A DNA stretch of 64,000 nt, taken from Myrica gale. Lineage: Eukaryota > Streptophyta > Magnoliopsida > Fagales > Myricaceae. The first letter of the stretch is position 1, and each line of letters opens with the position of its first letter. Location: NCBI GenBank assembly GCA_963930655.1, contig OZ005610.1:997001-1061000 (forward strand), given 5' to 3'. The notes below the pieces were generated by a model. It made no database searches, was not told the DNA's origin, and was given only the letters and a program-made list of their open reading frames with translations. This document shows positions 37,604-49,678 of this stretch, one piece after another. The translations under genes and the position numbers were made by a program.

Positions 37604-38162
37604 TAAGCAAATTTTAATTCAATTAGCCCGGCAGCATTTAAAGCTCCTCCTTGCTCGGTTTGTCGAGGTTGAAGAAGAAAGACTAATGATGGGCCATAAA
37701 ATATCATGCCCCTATTAGACTTGACCACTTCTGGTCTGGCCCATTGCTGACAAATTGATTAGCCCCTAGCAGAAACTCCTTGAGGGCTTAGGCTCCTAGT
37801 CGATCACTCGATAAAGAGTCTTTGTGATCGAAAGCTCTAACACTCACAGTAGAACTCCAAGACTTAACCATTTGGGTGGTAGACTCATAATATGAATCCC
37901 CTAATCTTCTCACCCAACTATCCAAGAGATTTTAGGACTTCAGGTAAGATAAGGAGTCCTAAAGAGTCGAAGACCATACCATTAAACTCTATTTGGGACT
38001 CTATCACCTCCCATATAAATAGCTAGATATTTTCATTCTTATTTTCTCATACTTAATTTTCATTCTCTAAATACTTAATCGTTATTTTATTTTATTTTTA
38101 AATGTCAATTTTAAAAATAGTCGATCACTCCAAGATTTGACCATTTGGGTGCTCGGAATAGC

Positions 38163-38320
38163 GGTCGAACTCCTCCGAATACCCTGCTCGGGACTAGATC
38201 TCAGCAGCGGCCAAATCCCTCAAAGTACCTTTCTCGGGACCTGATCTCAACAGGGGTCGAACTCTGTCGAGTATCCTGCTCGGGACAGATCTCAGCAGCG
38301 CCCGAATCCCTCCGAGTACC
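38163..38320 (+). repeat. 46-bp minisatellite inside the LTR cluster (array 2)
   Basis: A second copy of the array at 37444-37603 with the same unit order and only scattered differences, followed by the same downstream sequence (CTTAAGCAAATTTTAATTCA). It was therefore copied as part of a larger block and did not expand independently. Confidence 0.75.
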
Positions 38321-38912
38321 TTAAGCAAATTTTAATTCAATTAGTCCGGCAGCATTTAAAGCTCCTCCTTGCTCGGTTTGTCGAGGTTGAAGAAGAGAGA
38401 CTAATGATGGGCCATAAAATATCATGCCCCTATTAGACTTGACCACTTCTGGTCTGGTCCATTGCTGACCAATTGATTAGCCCCTAGCAGAAACTCCTTG
38501 AGGGCTTAGACTCCTAGTCGACCACTTGATAAAGAGTCTTTGTGATCGAAAGCTCTAACACTCACAGTAGAACTCCAAGACTTAACCATTTGGGTGGTAG
38601 ACTCATAATATGAATCTCCTAATCTTCTCACCCAACTATCAAAAAGATTTTAGGACTTCAGGTAAGATAATGATCTTAGAGATTTTAGGACTCCAGGTAA
38701 GATAAGAAGTCCTGAAGAGTCGAAGACCATACCATTAAACTGTATTTGGGATTCTATCACCTCCCATATAAATAGCCAGATATTTTCATTCTTATTTTCT
38801 CATACTTAATTTTTATTTTTTAAGTACAAAACAAATTCTTGAGATTTAACTCGCCAGAGACTCGATCCGAGGTCATCCCTTTCTGTGTGACTTTTGCCAG
38901 ATTGATAGTCAA

Positions 38913-39410
38913 TAGCTTATTGACATCATCGGTTTGTTTTCCGCGTAATTGGGTGGACACGGAGCTTTGAATATAATTAACCCCAGCCTGCCAAATACAA
39001 TGCCCACATGATTATAATAATCAACTTATTAACCTCCTAATCGCTTATTTTAATGCGTTTAACTACAACATCTTTACTTTAATGATTAGCGAGCGCAAAG
39101 GTCGATATAGAATAGGACAAAATGCGGGCTCCCCCGTTTGGCTCGTGCAAAACGTGTGGGCCCATTGGGTACCGTCCAAGAAACGCTGCGTCAGGCGTCA
39201 GCGTCACCACACGAATTGCACGTCGGCCAAGCCATTGAAGAAGGTAGCGGATGCTCCACGAAATCTAGACCGCGTCTGGCAGCCGCTAGAGTCAAACGAA
39301 AATGTGCTGTGGTTGGACAAGTCTCAGACAGCTGACCTCGGGGGATCTTTTGGTCCCTGGACAAAACTCCATCGCCCCGGCGGTTCTCAGGGATTGTCTT
39401 AACGTTGAGA
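38913..39410. other. Intergenic DNA, GC-richer patch, no gene called
   Basis: A plus-strand frame at 39082-39402 is open and unusually GC-rich for this region (about 39110-39400), but it shows no domain, no splice partner and no homology I recognise. It may be a small unmethylated-type island or a remnant, so it is not called as coding. Confidence 0.4.
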
Positions 39411-40745
39411 GGTTTGATTTGGTAGTAGAATTTTTAACTCTATAAAATAATTCCTTAAAATTATTTATTTTATTATTAAATTATAACTTTTCATTCAAAT
39501 TATTTATTTTTTTACTTTTTCACTAATTTCAACCCTATAAATTTTTTACAGTTTCAATATAAGACATGACGTTCGATGCTTCCCGTTGGCCACTCCCTTT
39601 AAGGAGCAAGAAAAAACTGTGAGGAAAATATAGGACGTATGAAACAAGATCCACGCGTGGGTGGCAACAGAGACTGACGGTTTGACCGGGGACAGAGACG
39701 TTAACTTCGGGTCCGATAGATCTCGAAATCTGGCATAACAGGACTACAGGAGAATAGTTATGTAATGATAAAATAACAATTTCTGAGTTACATTTTCAAG
39801 GAGCAAAGGAGACGTTCACTCTAAAAAATTTAGATATTGGGGTTTGAAAAATATTATAAATGAAAAAATATGTTACGAGAGTTAGACGAAGAAGTGTAGA
39901 GAGAAATTTTTTAATAAGTATTATAATATTAAAAAATTAAAAAATTAATTTTTTATTATTAAACCTAAATAATTGGGCTCAAACAAGTCAAAAATCTATT
40001 ACTAAATACTTAAGTTTAGCAGATATTGCAGCTTGTACTGTTCAGAAAGATAGACTAACCGACTCTATCCCCTTTCATCTCCATGAAACTGTACTGTTCT
40101 ACTCGGTAGTCCGTAGTCGGTGGGGGGTAATTTGAGACGTTGGGAGTCAAAATTTTGGATTAAAAAAATTTCTATTTAAATAAAATAAATATATAAAATA
40201 GTTTTTACTTTTATTAAATTATCACTTTTATTTTAAGTAAATATAAACATTTCATTCAAATCATATATCTTCACTTTTTACCTACACTGAAATCTTAAAA
40301 ATTTTACGACTTCAAAATTTTAATAATTAAACACCACAAGTTATGCATCGATAGTAGACAGAAAGGAAACGGTAATAACGGTGAAAGATCAAAGATGCAA
40401 AGGCCAAAAGGAACGAGAAAGTTGACCCATGCTGTGACTTTAAGTGAGTTTAATCCCCATGTCTTCCACAATTTGTTCATGCATTTAGACGGACGAAATT
40501 TACAGTATCTAGAAATAAGATCACTGAAGCAATCCGGGTGGGGTGGGCTGGGCTAGTTTACAGGAAATCATGGTTGTGTTTGAGTGTTAAAATTTTGAGA
40601 GGTTAAAATTTTAAGATATTGAATTTAGTAAAAAATAAATAGATGATTTTTAATATTTAATATAGTAAAAGATAATAATATAATGAAAAAAAAGATTATA
40701 TTAAAATTTTAGTAACTATAAAATTTTACACTTCAAACTTTGGTT
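39411..40745. repeat. Cluster of four decayed AT-rich MITE-like copies
   Basis: Four intervals share AAAATTTTA-type motifs, TTTTTCACTAA or its complement, and Tourist-like layout with the elements at 1655 and 20306: about 39411-39566, 39798-39985, 40130-40345 and 40573-40745. The last is clearest, starting GGTTGTGTTTGAGTGTTAAA and ending ACTTCAAACTTTGG. Ends and target duplications are not readable in the first three. No coding potential. Confidence 0.45.
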
Positions 40746-42734
40746 TTGTAAAAGTATTATAAGGTACAGTAAATGAAACAAATCCACAAAATTAATATAT
40801 AATACTTCAAAAAATCTTACATAAACACTTATACTCTTAAAGTAAAATTTAATAACTTTTCACACAAATGTTAATAATTTTTTTAAAAAAAAATTTTAAC
40901 AAATCATCTCTCCATTTTTCATAAAATTTCAATATTTTATTTACTAAAAAATTGCATTAAATCATTTTCACCTTTTTATGCATTCTAATAAAAATAAAAT
41001 ATGTTTAAAACTTCTCACTAATTTTAACACAAAAATCTATAAAACTCTAATCTATATAAAATTCTAAAAAAATTAATATTTTTTATAAAACGAATATCCC
41101 TTTAACTAAATTTATAAAGTATAAATAAATAAATAAAAATTGTTTAACCAAAAATAGTCGGGGGGTTAAAAAAAAGAAGAAGTTGAGATCGTACGGTACC
41201 AGAATTCCAGTAGAGGCTGAGAAAGACACAGGACGAGACATCTGGTAGGAAATTACGCAAGCCCTTTTCCCTGCCGTTTGCCTGACGGCAGGTCCCCAAA
41301 AATAGATATATGAATACGAAAAGAAGCGCAAGTAGGTAGGGGACCGTCGCAACGTAGAAAAAAAAAAAAAAGGTAGGGGACCGTCGCCTCATACTCATAG
41401 ATGTTTCAGTTCGCATTGATTAAGCCGGCGGCTGTCAGAAACAGTCAAACAATTCTGGGTGGTCCAAACCGGTACGATCGCTCCATGTGGACGGCCTTCA
41501 TAGGCTTATCTGGAGCGTGCTTCAAACTAGGTCCCCCCACCAGTGGTCCACGCGACCAGGGATCGACGCGTGTGTCAGGGTCGTTGTCCCGCGTGTGGCG
41601 GAGAGAGTAGCTACGTAAATCAACGTAAATCATGGTCCCCCCCTCCTCCCGTTCTTTTTCGCGATGTTTCTCATAATTCTTATCTTTACCGGCTACAGCC
41701 AGTCACGGAACCGCCGCACCAAACGAATATGAAAAACGGCATGCCGGGAGATACTATAAACTATTAGATCACTAGTCTTTCTGTTGGATTTTTTCAGCCG
41801 CTAATCCGTCACCGGTCACGCTACCTCGGGATGACGTGGAAGACACGCTCCAAGAGTACATGGATATTGTTAGTCACTATGGATACAATTCTCACGTGTA
41901 CTCTACATATACTTTCACAGTTTCACATGCATATCCATATGGAACAGGCTGTCGCAGTTCAGGGTTACAGAGTTTTTTTTTTCTTCTTCTATTTTAACCC
42001 GATAAAAGAATAATTGATAAAATTAATTCATGAAGATTAAAAGCATTCGCATTTTAAATATTAAAGACTAATTTGATGAATTTTTTAAAATTTAAATAAT
42101 GATTTCATATTCATGCAAATCACTAGAATAAACATTGCATTTATCCTTTAAATTTATAAGAGTTCACATAATACATTCGAGTCCTACTAATAATTTTTTT
42201 TATTTGAATGTCATACTTGAATCGATAACTGAGGATGGAGTAAATAACAAAAAAAGAAATCTATTCCACGAGTACTTTTGATTACTCATCTCTATTTGAT
42301 CATTACTAGTTAGTTGTTTAATGTTTTTTTAAAGAGTTAAATACACTATGTATTTTTTAATGACGAGAGTTTTGACACTTTGTACTATTCAAGTATGAGG
42401 ATCTCTACACTTTGCACTTAATTTATTATGTTTGTCTTATTAATTTCAGACATTTTGCATAATTTTTTAAAATTCACAGTTAATTTAGATGAAAAATAAT
42501 TTTTTGACGTATAAAATTATAATTTTTTATGATAATCATATTATGAGAATAAAATCTTTATTTTGAGACAACTAAAATTTTATCCAAATTGACAGAAAAT
42601 TTTAATAAATATTTAAAATTAATAATTAATGAGCGGGACAAAATAATAAATAACGATAAAAAAAATTGCATGTCTTTTTTTTAAAACGGCGGGTCGCTTT
42701 ACTCTGATTTCCTTATGCACAAATCAAGTGAGAT
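40746..42734. other. Intergenic DNA, no gene seen
   Basis: AT-rich up to 41150, then a GC-richer patch (41160-41760) with only non-coding-looking open frames and a duplicated short motif GTAGGGGACCGTCGC at about 41335 and 41372. At 42336-42640 a degenerate sequence starting GTTAAATACACTA resembles half of the foldback element at 34490. Confidence 0.45.
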
Positions 42735-42892
42735 GTTTGTTTGTCCAAAATTTTCAACAAAACAAACATACTTCAAAATTTTTAAAATTTAAACATACAA
42801 TTCAAACTTTTTACAAACGTCAATAAACTTTAATATTCAAACTATTCCTAAAATTCTGAAAATATTATTCAAAATTTTAATAACACAAACCC
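42735..42892. mobile_element. MITE-like element with GTTTGTTTG ends
   Basis: The left part GATGTTTGTTTGTCCAAAAT and the right end TAACACAAACCC (opposite strand GGGTTTGTGTTATTAAAATT) form imperfect inverted ends about 155 bp apart, with AAAATTTT motifs at both sides as in the Tourist-like copies. No clear target duplication. Non-coding. Confidence 0.45.
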
Positions 42893-43581
42893 ACCGAGAA
42901 CTCGCTTAGAAAAAAAATCAACTCGATGTAAGAAAACCGAGCTCGGCACGGCCAAATCCGACTGAACAAACAGTTCTTGCTTAGGGACTAGGGAGAGAGA
43001 CGAACCGGGGTGGGTTGTGACCAAACAGTTGCGATTTCTTCGACGAGACAAACAGTGCGTCCACGCGCATAAGTATTATCGTCGTTGCTACAGTTTGAAA
43101 TAACTTCCAGCTCCTGCATTCATCGTACGGCAAAACCTGCACTTACGTATACGCTTGGTCCTAACGTCACCACCCGCAAGTGTTAGTCACGCGCTTCATT
43201 CCCCAACCTTAAGTACCAAACTCTAATCTCCAAGACAGACATGAAACCAACTATTTTGCCACGTTAAGCATACTCCTTTGTCCGATCATATTCGTAATCA
43301 ACGTCCCAGCATCCGACGATCCCTGAATGTCCACGCGTGTAATCTCAAAACTCTTTCTTAACGTGATAATCAGTAATTACCGCAACAAAAGTAAACATCA
43401 TATAAAATTAGATAATATTAGTGACGGTAATTGACTAAATCTAGTGAGCAAGACGTACAACCAGTTATTTGGATTACAAAATTTAAAATATTATAATAGA
43501 GTAAAAAAAACAAAGGCTTATTAATATTAGACCATTGAAAACAATGGAGCGTCGGAATAAATGCCTGATTTACTAAAATAA

Positions 43582-43760
43582 GAGGTTGTTCGGTAACGGT
43601 GTTTTTCGAGAATTTTTTGTGTTTTGAGAATTTTTAGGTGATGTTAACTTTATTGATATGCGTGCTGTAGTTATTTTTAGGTGAGTTTAAAAAACATGTT
43701 CGGTTTGTGTATTCTTAGGATTCAAAAAATTCTGAGAATACTAAATTGCCGAACAAGCCC
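43582..43760. mobile_element. Tourist-like MITE with TAA duplication
   Basis: A 179-bp element beginning GAGGTTGTTCGGTAAC with the opposite end reading GGGCTTGTTCGGCAAT (12 of 15 bases agree). It is flanked by TAA at 43579-43581 and 43761-43763. A three-base TWA duplication fits PIF/Harbinger-type insertion. It lies about 0.9 kb upstream of the KNOX gene start and has no coding potential. Confidence 0.75.
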
Positions 43761-43763
43761 TAA

Positions 43764-44383
43764 GTTTCTGCATTTTAGTAACGCTCCATTATTCCAAACA
43801 TAAATATATATGAAAACAATTAGGGTGGAATTATGTGTTGGGATGGCCTAAACGATTTATATAATTTGACATTTTCTATCTCTCTTTTTTAAATAAATAA
43901 ATTGGGGAATATGCAATTTAATAAGCAAATCCCACCTCTGAAAAACTCGAAGATGATTATATGTTGCTTCCAACCCAATGACATGATTTGCTGATTAATT
44001 TGGGGACGTTTACATAACCAATCCCTCCAAGTTATGTTTTTTATGTCAACACTAGCTGAGATAGAAATGAAGGGCAGAGCTTAATTAGCCTAATCATTCC
44101 CATTAATTAACAGACTTTTGTTAAGCTCCTAGAAAACCATCTTTCATTTTCATACTAAAGCAGTTTCCCGATCATTTAGTTGCCTGAAAACCACTCTGAC
44201 AAAAACCACCAACCGTCTCTCTCTAAACCTCCGCTCCAGTTTTGTCCTCTAAGCCAAACAGCCCCCCTTGATCGTTTTTAGCAACATATCACCTCCTTAC
44301 TGTCTCGGTTTCTCTCTGCTGTTCAGTTCTTCTTCTTCGACTTCATAGCCGTGTCTCTTTGTAAGTTTAATTATATCGACGCC
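43764..44383 (+). promoter_or_regulatory. Upstream region and leader of the KNOX gene
   Basis: AT-rich up to about 44150, then pyrimidine-rich (CCGTCTCTCTCTAAACCTCC at about 44211) up to the start region, as in many plant 5' leaders. No exact TATA box is convincing. Two GTAAG motifs (about 44360 and 44416) could act as donors of a leader intron, but no acceptor was settled on. Confidence 0.35.
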
Positions 44384-44419
44384 ATGTACCTCGCAATCAT
44401 CCCAGAGAACTCCTCGTAA
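44384..44419 (+). CDS. Upstream ORF of 11 codons in the KNOX leader
   Basis: ATG at 44384 opens a frame [11 protein letters not shown] ending in TAA at 44417-44419, 52 bases before the main start at 44472. The ATG context is GCCATGT. If the leader is not spliced here, ribosomes would meet this frame first and main-frame translation would depend on reinitiation. Whether it lies in the mature transcript cannot be told from sequence alone. Confidence 0.35.
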   Translation: MYLAIIPENSS

Positions 44420-44471
44420 GCTCTTTGTGTTTGCTTTTTTGTCGCTCTCTGGGTGCTTATTTATTTCATTC

Positions 44472-47400
44472 ATGGCGTACCACAACCACCTCTCTCATGA
44501 CCTTCCTCTTCATCACTTCGCGGACCAATCCCAACAACAAGAAGCCCAGAACCAAGCCTTAGCTGACAACAGTACCTTGCGCACCATCTTACCAGACCAA
44601 CTAGCCGCCCACTCGTCCCCTTCTGACCCGACCTCAAAAGCAGGCTCCAACCTCCACCACCATCCCCTCCAAACCGCACCCAATTGGCTCAACAACGCCC
44701 TCCTCCGCGCGCAAACCCAGTACAACGACACCACAAACGCTGTCATCACTTCGACTACCAACAACAACAGTACGAATTTCTTAAACCTCCACACCGCCTC
44801 TGATTCAACCGCCGCCTCCCAATCCTCTAACCAATGGCTCTCTCGCCGCATCCTACACCGCAACCACAGTGACGTCATCGATGATGTCGCCGCTGCTGCC
44901 GCCAGTGACTCGATGATCGCCGCCACCTTGTCCCACGATTCGGCCGAGAACTTGAAGAGCAGCGACGGGGGCGGGGACACCCTGAACATCACCAGCAGCA
45001 ACCCGAACAAAAGTGAGGGAGCAGTTGGAGTTGGAGTGGTGGTCGAAAGCGGCGGGGACGGAGTGATGAACTGGCAGAATGCGAGGTGCAAGGCCGAGAT
45101 TCTGGCTCACCCCCTCTACGAGCAGTTGCTGTCCGCTCACGTGGCTTGCCTCCGGATCGCTACGCCGGTCGACCAGTTGCCGAGGATCGACGCCCAGCTC
45201 GCACAATCACAGAATGTGGTCGCCAAGTACTCGGCTCTCGGGCATGGGACTCCGGGTATGGTAGGGGACGAGAAGGAGCTCGATCAATTCATGGTACGCC
45301 TTTGTTTCTTTGCTCGTCGTTTTGTTGTTCAAAATTCATTTGATTCAATTTTGTGGGCTGTATGTGACTGGTTGTTTACTGACTTTGCGAGTGTTTGTGA
45401 TTGTTGCCATTCAAAATTTTCTTCTACTGAAATCTATGTCTAATATCTAGTAACTCGTTTCCATGTTCATAGACTTGGTTGAATTTTCCTTGTGTTTTAT
45501 CAAATTCAGTTGGGTGTACAGTCTTTCATCAGAAGATTTCCCCTTAACGACATTTAACCGCTTAGTCATTCTTTTGGTCACTGAGAATTGTGAGCTGATG
45601 CACCGCCGGATGATTCCAATATGTTTTTGGTACCTGAGGATTGTTCACCTGGCAAATAAAAGAAAGACCTCATCCTTCCTCATGGCCAAAGATTAGTAGG
45701 TGTTTTGTAGCTTGTAATTTGCAGTTGATGGTGCAACTCTTTTTTCGCGAGACAAACGGAAGCATGAATTATTGGTTTTTGATTTTTCGGGTTGCTACCG
45801 AATTATTTGACAGGTTTTTTAAGTTAAACGGCTTCTCTTCCTTGGGAATGTATAGGATGGCTGTTTTTTATGAAAGCAAACGGAACCATGCCTCTGTATG
45901 GCCCATCAATTTCCAAGCACTTTCCGGAGTCACTAGCTGTTGAGTTCTGACCAATTGTGCAGAGACAGCAAATTAAACAGAGGAATTGGAGTAAGCAGAA
46001 AGATCGTGGCATAGTTCACACTGCAATAGCCTTACTCCAGAAGAGAGCAAATTCTATGGTCTTTTACTCCATATTGATCTTTGTAGCCACAGACTCATCT
46101 CAAGAAGGATAGGAATAGCAACGCCTAGTCTCTTTGCACAAAAAGAGGAGGAATTATCAGATGCGTCCTCATTGATAATTATATTTAGAACCAAAAAGAG
46201 AAACGGAAGGAAAGAGATATTGGTAAAGTTGTCAACCTTACCAAGCTTATGGAGGAGAAAAATAAGATTGCTATTCGAAATCCTAGATGGGGAGAATAAA
46301 ATTTTTCGCTTGTTTTCATTTGTATACTAGCCTGCTTAGAACTATATTTGCAAGAGTCATATAGGTATTTGAGTTCTAAGTGCTAGTATGACATTACTTC
46401 GGCCTCTGCTGAAGCCTGGATGCACCCAGGCAACTCAGATATTTTCACCGATGTCCGATGGTAAGAGGGAACTTGTAAAATCAACAGAAACTTATTGCGG
46501 AATTGATATCTCATGCGCCATAATCAATATTACAACAGGCACGTACAAAAGCTCAGCAAACCTCCAGATTGCACGGTCATCACCAGATCAAGGAACTGAA
46601 AGTTCTTAGATTCTTTTGTTTATTTTTTTCCCTATCCAGGACAGATATCCACATTTAGCTGTAGAAATAGATTGCAACATTCTTGGAAGTTGGGACAATT
46701 TTTTTTGTAGAAGAAGTTTTTCTTTATGTTGCTAGTGAATCGTCTAACCAATAAGATAATATTAAGTTACAAGGGCTAGTTTAATAACTAGTTTAAGCTT
46801 GTAAGTTTCTATTTCTGCTTCTCCCATATGCTCATACCTTGCTGTCCTTGTGCCTTTCTGTTATATTGTCTCACCAGGATAGAATCTGATTTATTTTATT
46901 TCATCCTTCCTTGTTTACGTAGACACATTATGTTCTGTTGCTTTGTTCCTTTAAAGAACAACTGCAACAACATGTACGGGTCCATGCAATGGAGGCAGTA
47001 ATGGCTTGCTGGGAGATTGAGCAATCCCTACAAAGTTTAACAGGTGATATGTTGTTGTATTAACCTGTTCGAATGTGTTCTTTTCTTGGATTTCCAAGCT
47101 AGAGAAAAACAATATAAAACTTCTTTCATCTGCTCAACTTGGATAACCTAAAAGGCTGATTTGGTGCTAGGTATCCAGCCTTGCCTAACGACTTTCTTTG
47201 TTTTCTGCACCATCATACATCAATTTCTTTGATACTCTGACCTATAAGTAGTTATGCATTGGATAATCATGGATGCCAAAGCTTTAATTGCTCCTAGTGC
47301 TGCATGAACAGGAGTCTCTCCAGGTGAAGGTACTGGAGCAACAATGTCCGACGATGATGATGACCAAGTAGATAGTGATGCCAACATGTTTGATGGAAGT

Positions 47401-48231
47401 TTGGAGGGTCCAGATAGCATGGGATTCGGACCTCTTATCCCAACGGAGACTGAAAGATCCTTGATGGAACGTGTAAGGCAGGAGTTGAAGCATGAACTGA
47501 AACAGGTAATTGATGAAACTATTAATTGCAACGTCCTCTGAAATGTTCAGCAGTACAAACAGTGTGTATTCTTATCCTTTGTAGGGTTACAAGGAGAAAA
47601 TTGTAGATATACGGGAGGAAATTTTACGCAAGAGAAGAGCAGGAAAGCTTCCTGGAGACACCACCTCTGTCTTGAAACAATGGTGGCAATCACACTCCAA
47701 GTGGCCGTACCCTACTGTAAGTTTTGGGTAGTAAGTAGTTGAGCAATTGTTTTGAACCTGTAATTATCTTTATGCATGCCAACCGCAAACTAGAGCCTAT
47801 AAGACACCCAACCATGTTTGAGGGTACTCACAAGTGCAGAAGCAAATCACAATAGGCCACTTTTCAAAAACAAAAAAGCAAACCCATATACCGAGTAATC
47901 TGCTTACTAGTAATATTGGTTTAGTTAGACACGCAGCAAAAAAATCCACTAATCTATTCTTAACTCTATGAACTTTCAGGAGGAAGATAAGGCAAGGTTG
48001 GTACAGGAAACTGGTTTGCAATTGAAGCAGATAAATAATTGGTTCATCAATCAGAGGAAGAGGAACTGGCACAGCAATCCTTCGACTTCTGCAGTCTTGA
48101 AGAGCAAACGCAAAAGGTATTCCTATTACAGCACGTCTGTTTTTTTAGTTTAACTTTCCCATGAGCTTTGCACCAACCAAAATTTGAAAAGAAGTAATGC
48201 AGGTGAAAACAGCCGTGATCGTTTTGTATAA
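44472..48231 (+). CDS. KNAT3: Class II KNOX homeobox protein, KNAT3/KNAT4 type
   Basis: Six exons: 44472-45293, 46923-47043, 47312-47505, 47585-47716, 47980-48116 and 48195-48231, phase-consistent, 480 residues. The start [19 protein letters not shown] matches the head of KNAT3-type proteins. Residues 20-200 are Gln, Asn, Ser and Ala-rich and longer than in Arabidopsis KNAT3 (about 431 residues). KNOX1 is at about 201-246 ([20 protein letters not shown]), KNOX2 at about 272-315 ([20 protein letters not shown]), the ELK domain at about 373-395, and the TALE homeodomain at about 395-455 with the recognition helix [15 protein letters not shown]. The C-terminus [12 protein letters not shown] supports the last exon choice; a later AG would end the protein early. 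Class II KNOX factors act in the nucleus with BELL partners and control leaf, root, secondary wall and hormone programmes. The symbol denotes the KNAT3/4/5 clade, not a strict ortholog. Confidence 0.93.
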
Positions 48232-49678
48232 GTGGAAGAGGATTCAAGACCAAATCCTCAAGCAATCTCCATTCATGCTTCCTCTCAAGAATTCAATCCA
48301 ACATACTGCATGGAGTTTTGACTTCATGGTATGACTATGGGCTCAAGTAAGACACTCAAATTCTGCTTCTTCAGAAAGAAAAAAGGCCGACTTAGAGGCT
48401 GAGGCTGGGATGATGAAACCAGTTTGTTACATTTCACAGATATGCTCAAAGGCTTCAGACAGGGTAGTGCATATGATACCAATCTCCTTGGGATTATGAT
48501 TTTTGTTTACCTTTTTCCATTGCTTTGACTAAGAATAATGAGGGTTTTGGGTGTACAGTGTAATAATCTTTCCATGATACCTTACACTTATACTGTGATT
48601 ATAGCTTTAGTTTGAAAATTATATTGTAGAGATAGATTTGTAGCCAATACAGCATAAAATTTCTAAGCAGTTTGATTGCTAGTGGACGTGATGCTCATTC
48701 AAGCAACTCAGATGCCATAACCCGCGTGAATGTGATGTTTGCCACTATTTTCCTTCTTTTTTCTCTCAAATGCTTTTCAAAAAGGTCTTGGAAAATGCTA
48801 CGAGTCCAAATGGGTTAGAAACGGAATGATGAATCTTACCAAAAAAAAATCTTTCTCGCTGGGTTTATGTGTGGTCTTTTCTCATACGGCGTGGGGCTGT
48901 TGATTAAATACTAGAAAGTCCGTAAACCGGTTATCAAACTACTCTAAGAGATCACTAAGTCATCTTCATTGGTGAATTAGACCTGCATTTTGATCGAAGA
49001 TAGTAGTCAGGCAGTCAGCAGAAAGATAAACTGATCACAGACTTTCTGGGTGTGGATCCTAATGATACGCGCAAGCAGCAAGTGTTGCAAGGTTTTCACT
49101 TTCTTGTTGAAAATAATATGATATCGATGAGCTTTGTGATAAGTTTCTCCTAAATGAAACAGTAGCTGTGAAAATGAATCGGAACACGAATTGCTTAATA
49201 GCTCTTGTACTAATTATAGGCGTCGGAATCATATTCCCCAATACACTTTTGCTAAATTTGTCATCAGTCTTACGAAGAAGGTTAGAGGGAAATGGTATAT
49301 TTTTGTCTCTGGAAAACTTTCTAGAACCTTATTCACGATGTTCGTTTCCCTTCATACCAACAGTTGCTGTAGAATTCGCAAACCAACAGTGTCCCTTCTA
49401 TAAAACCCGTGTTCCTGTCGGACCCTCGGTAATGTCTTTTAGGAACAGATCAAAAACAAGTCAAAACCCATCTTCACCCATTATGGCCTTATGGGTATAG
49501 CGGGGGCCTATGAGCTATCCCAATTACTTCTTTTTAGGAAATTTCAAACCACAAAAAAAGTACTTGAAAAGATAAAGAAAACAAACTAACAAAGATCGAA
49601 CTGAAAGCCATCAGGCTCACCGTCCCAGCTCGTCTTTGTTATGCGAGCAATGACATAGACATATGCACACTCTTCTTC
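48232..49678. other. 3' flank of the KNOX gene and intergenic DNA
   Basis: Contains the KNOX 3' UTR (T-rich to about 48650) and the downstream side of the minus-strand gene at 49679. A plus-strand frame at 49168-49500 is open but has no recognisable features. Confidence 0.5.

Larger units (their letters stand above)
37243..38912 (+). mobile_element. Rearranged cluster of LTR-retrotransposon LTR fossils
   Basis: Three related blocks begin TGATGGG(C/T)CATAAAATATC at about 37243, 37687 and 38405. The second and third continue through a promoter-like CCCATATAAATAG (about 38010 and 38763) followed by TTTTCATTCTTATTTTCTCA, as expected for the U3-TATA-R order of an LTR. No gag or pol sequence lies between them, so these are solo or partial LTRs that have been duplicated in tandem and rearranged. 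The repeated parts are very similar to each other, so the duplication is relatively recent, although the family could not be assigned to Copia or Gypsy. The LTR length would be about 500 bp. The exact right end (near 38912) is uncertain. The elements are broken. Confidence 0.65.

Noticed and set aside
39082-39402. GC-rich plus-strand open frame in the gene desert
   Set aside because: No recognisable domain, no splice signals linking it to other exons and no promoter. It is retained only as a compositional patch.
44513-45206. Long minus-strand frames opposite KNOX exon 1
   Set aside because: They are antisense shadows of the GC-rich, Ala/Asn/Gln-rich first exon and show no domain of their own.
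48203-48206. Alternative last KNOX exon starting after the AG at 48201-48202
   Set aside because: It would add only one residue and a stop. The AG at 48193-48194 gives [12 protein letters not shown], matching the known C-terminus of KNAT3-type proteins.
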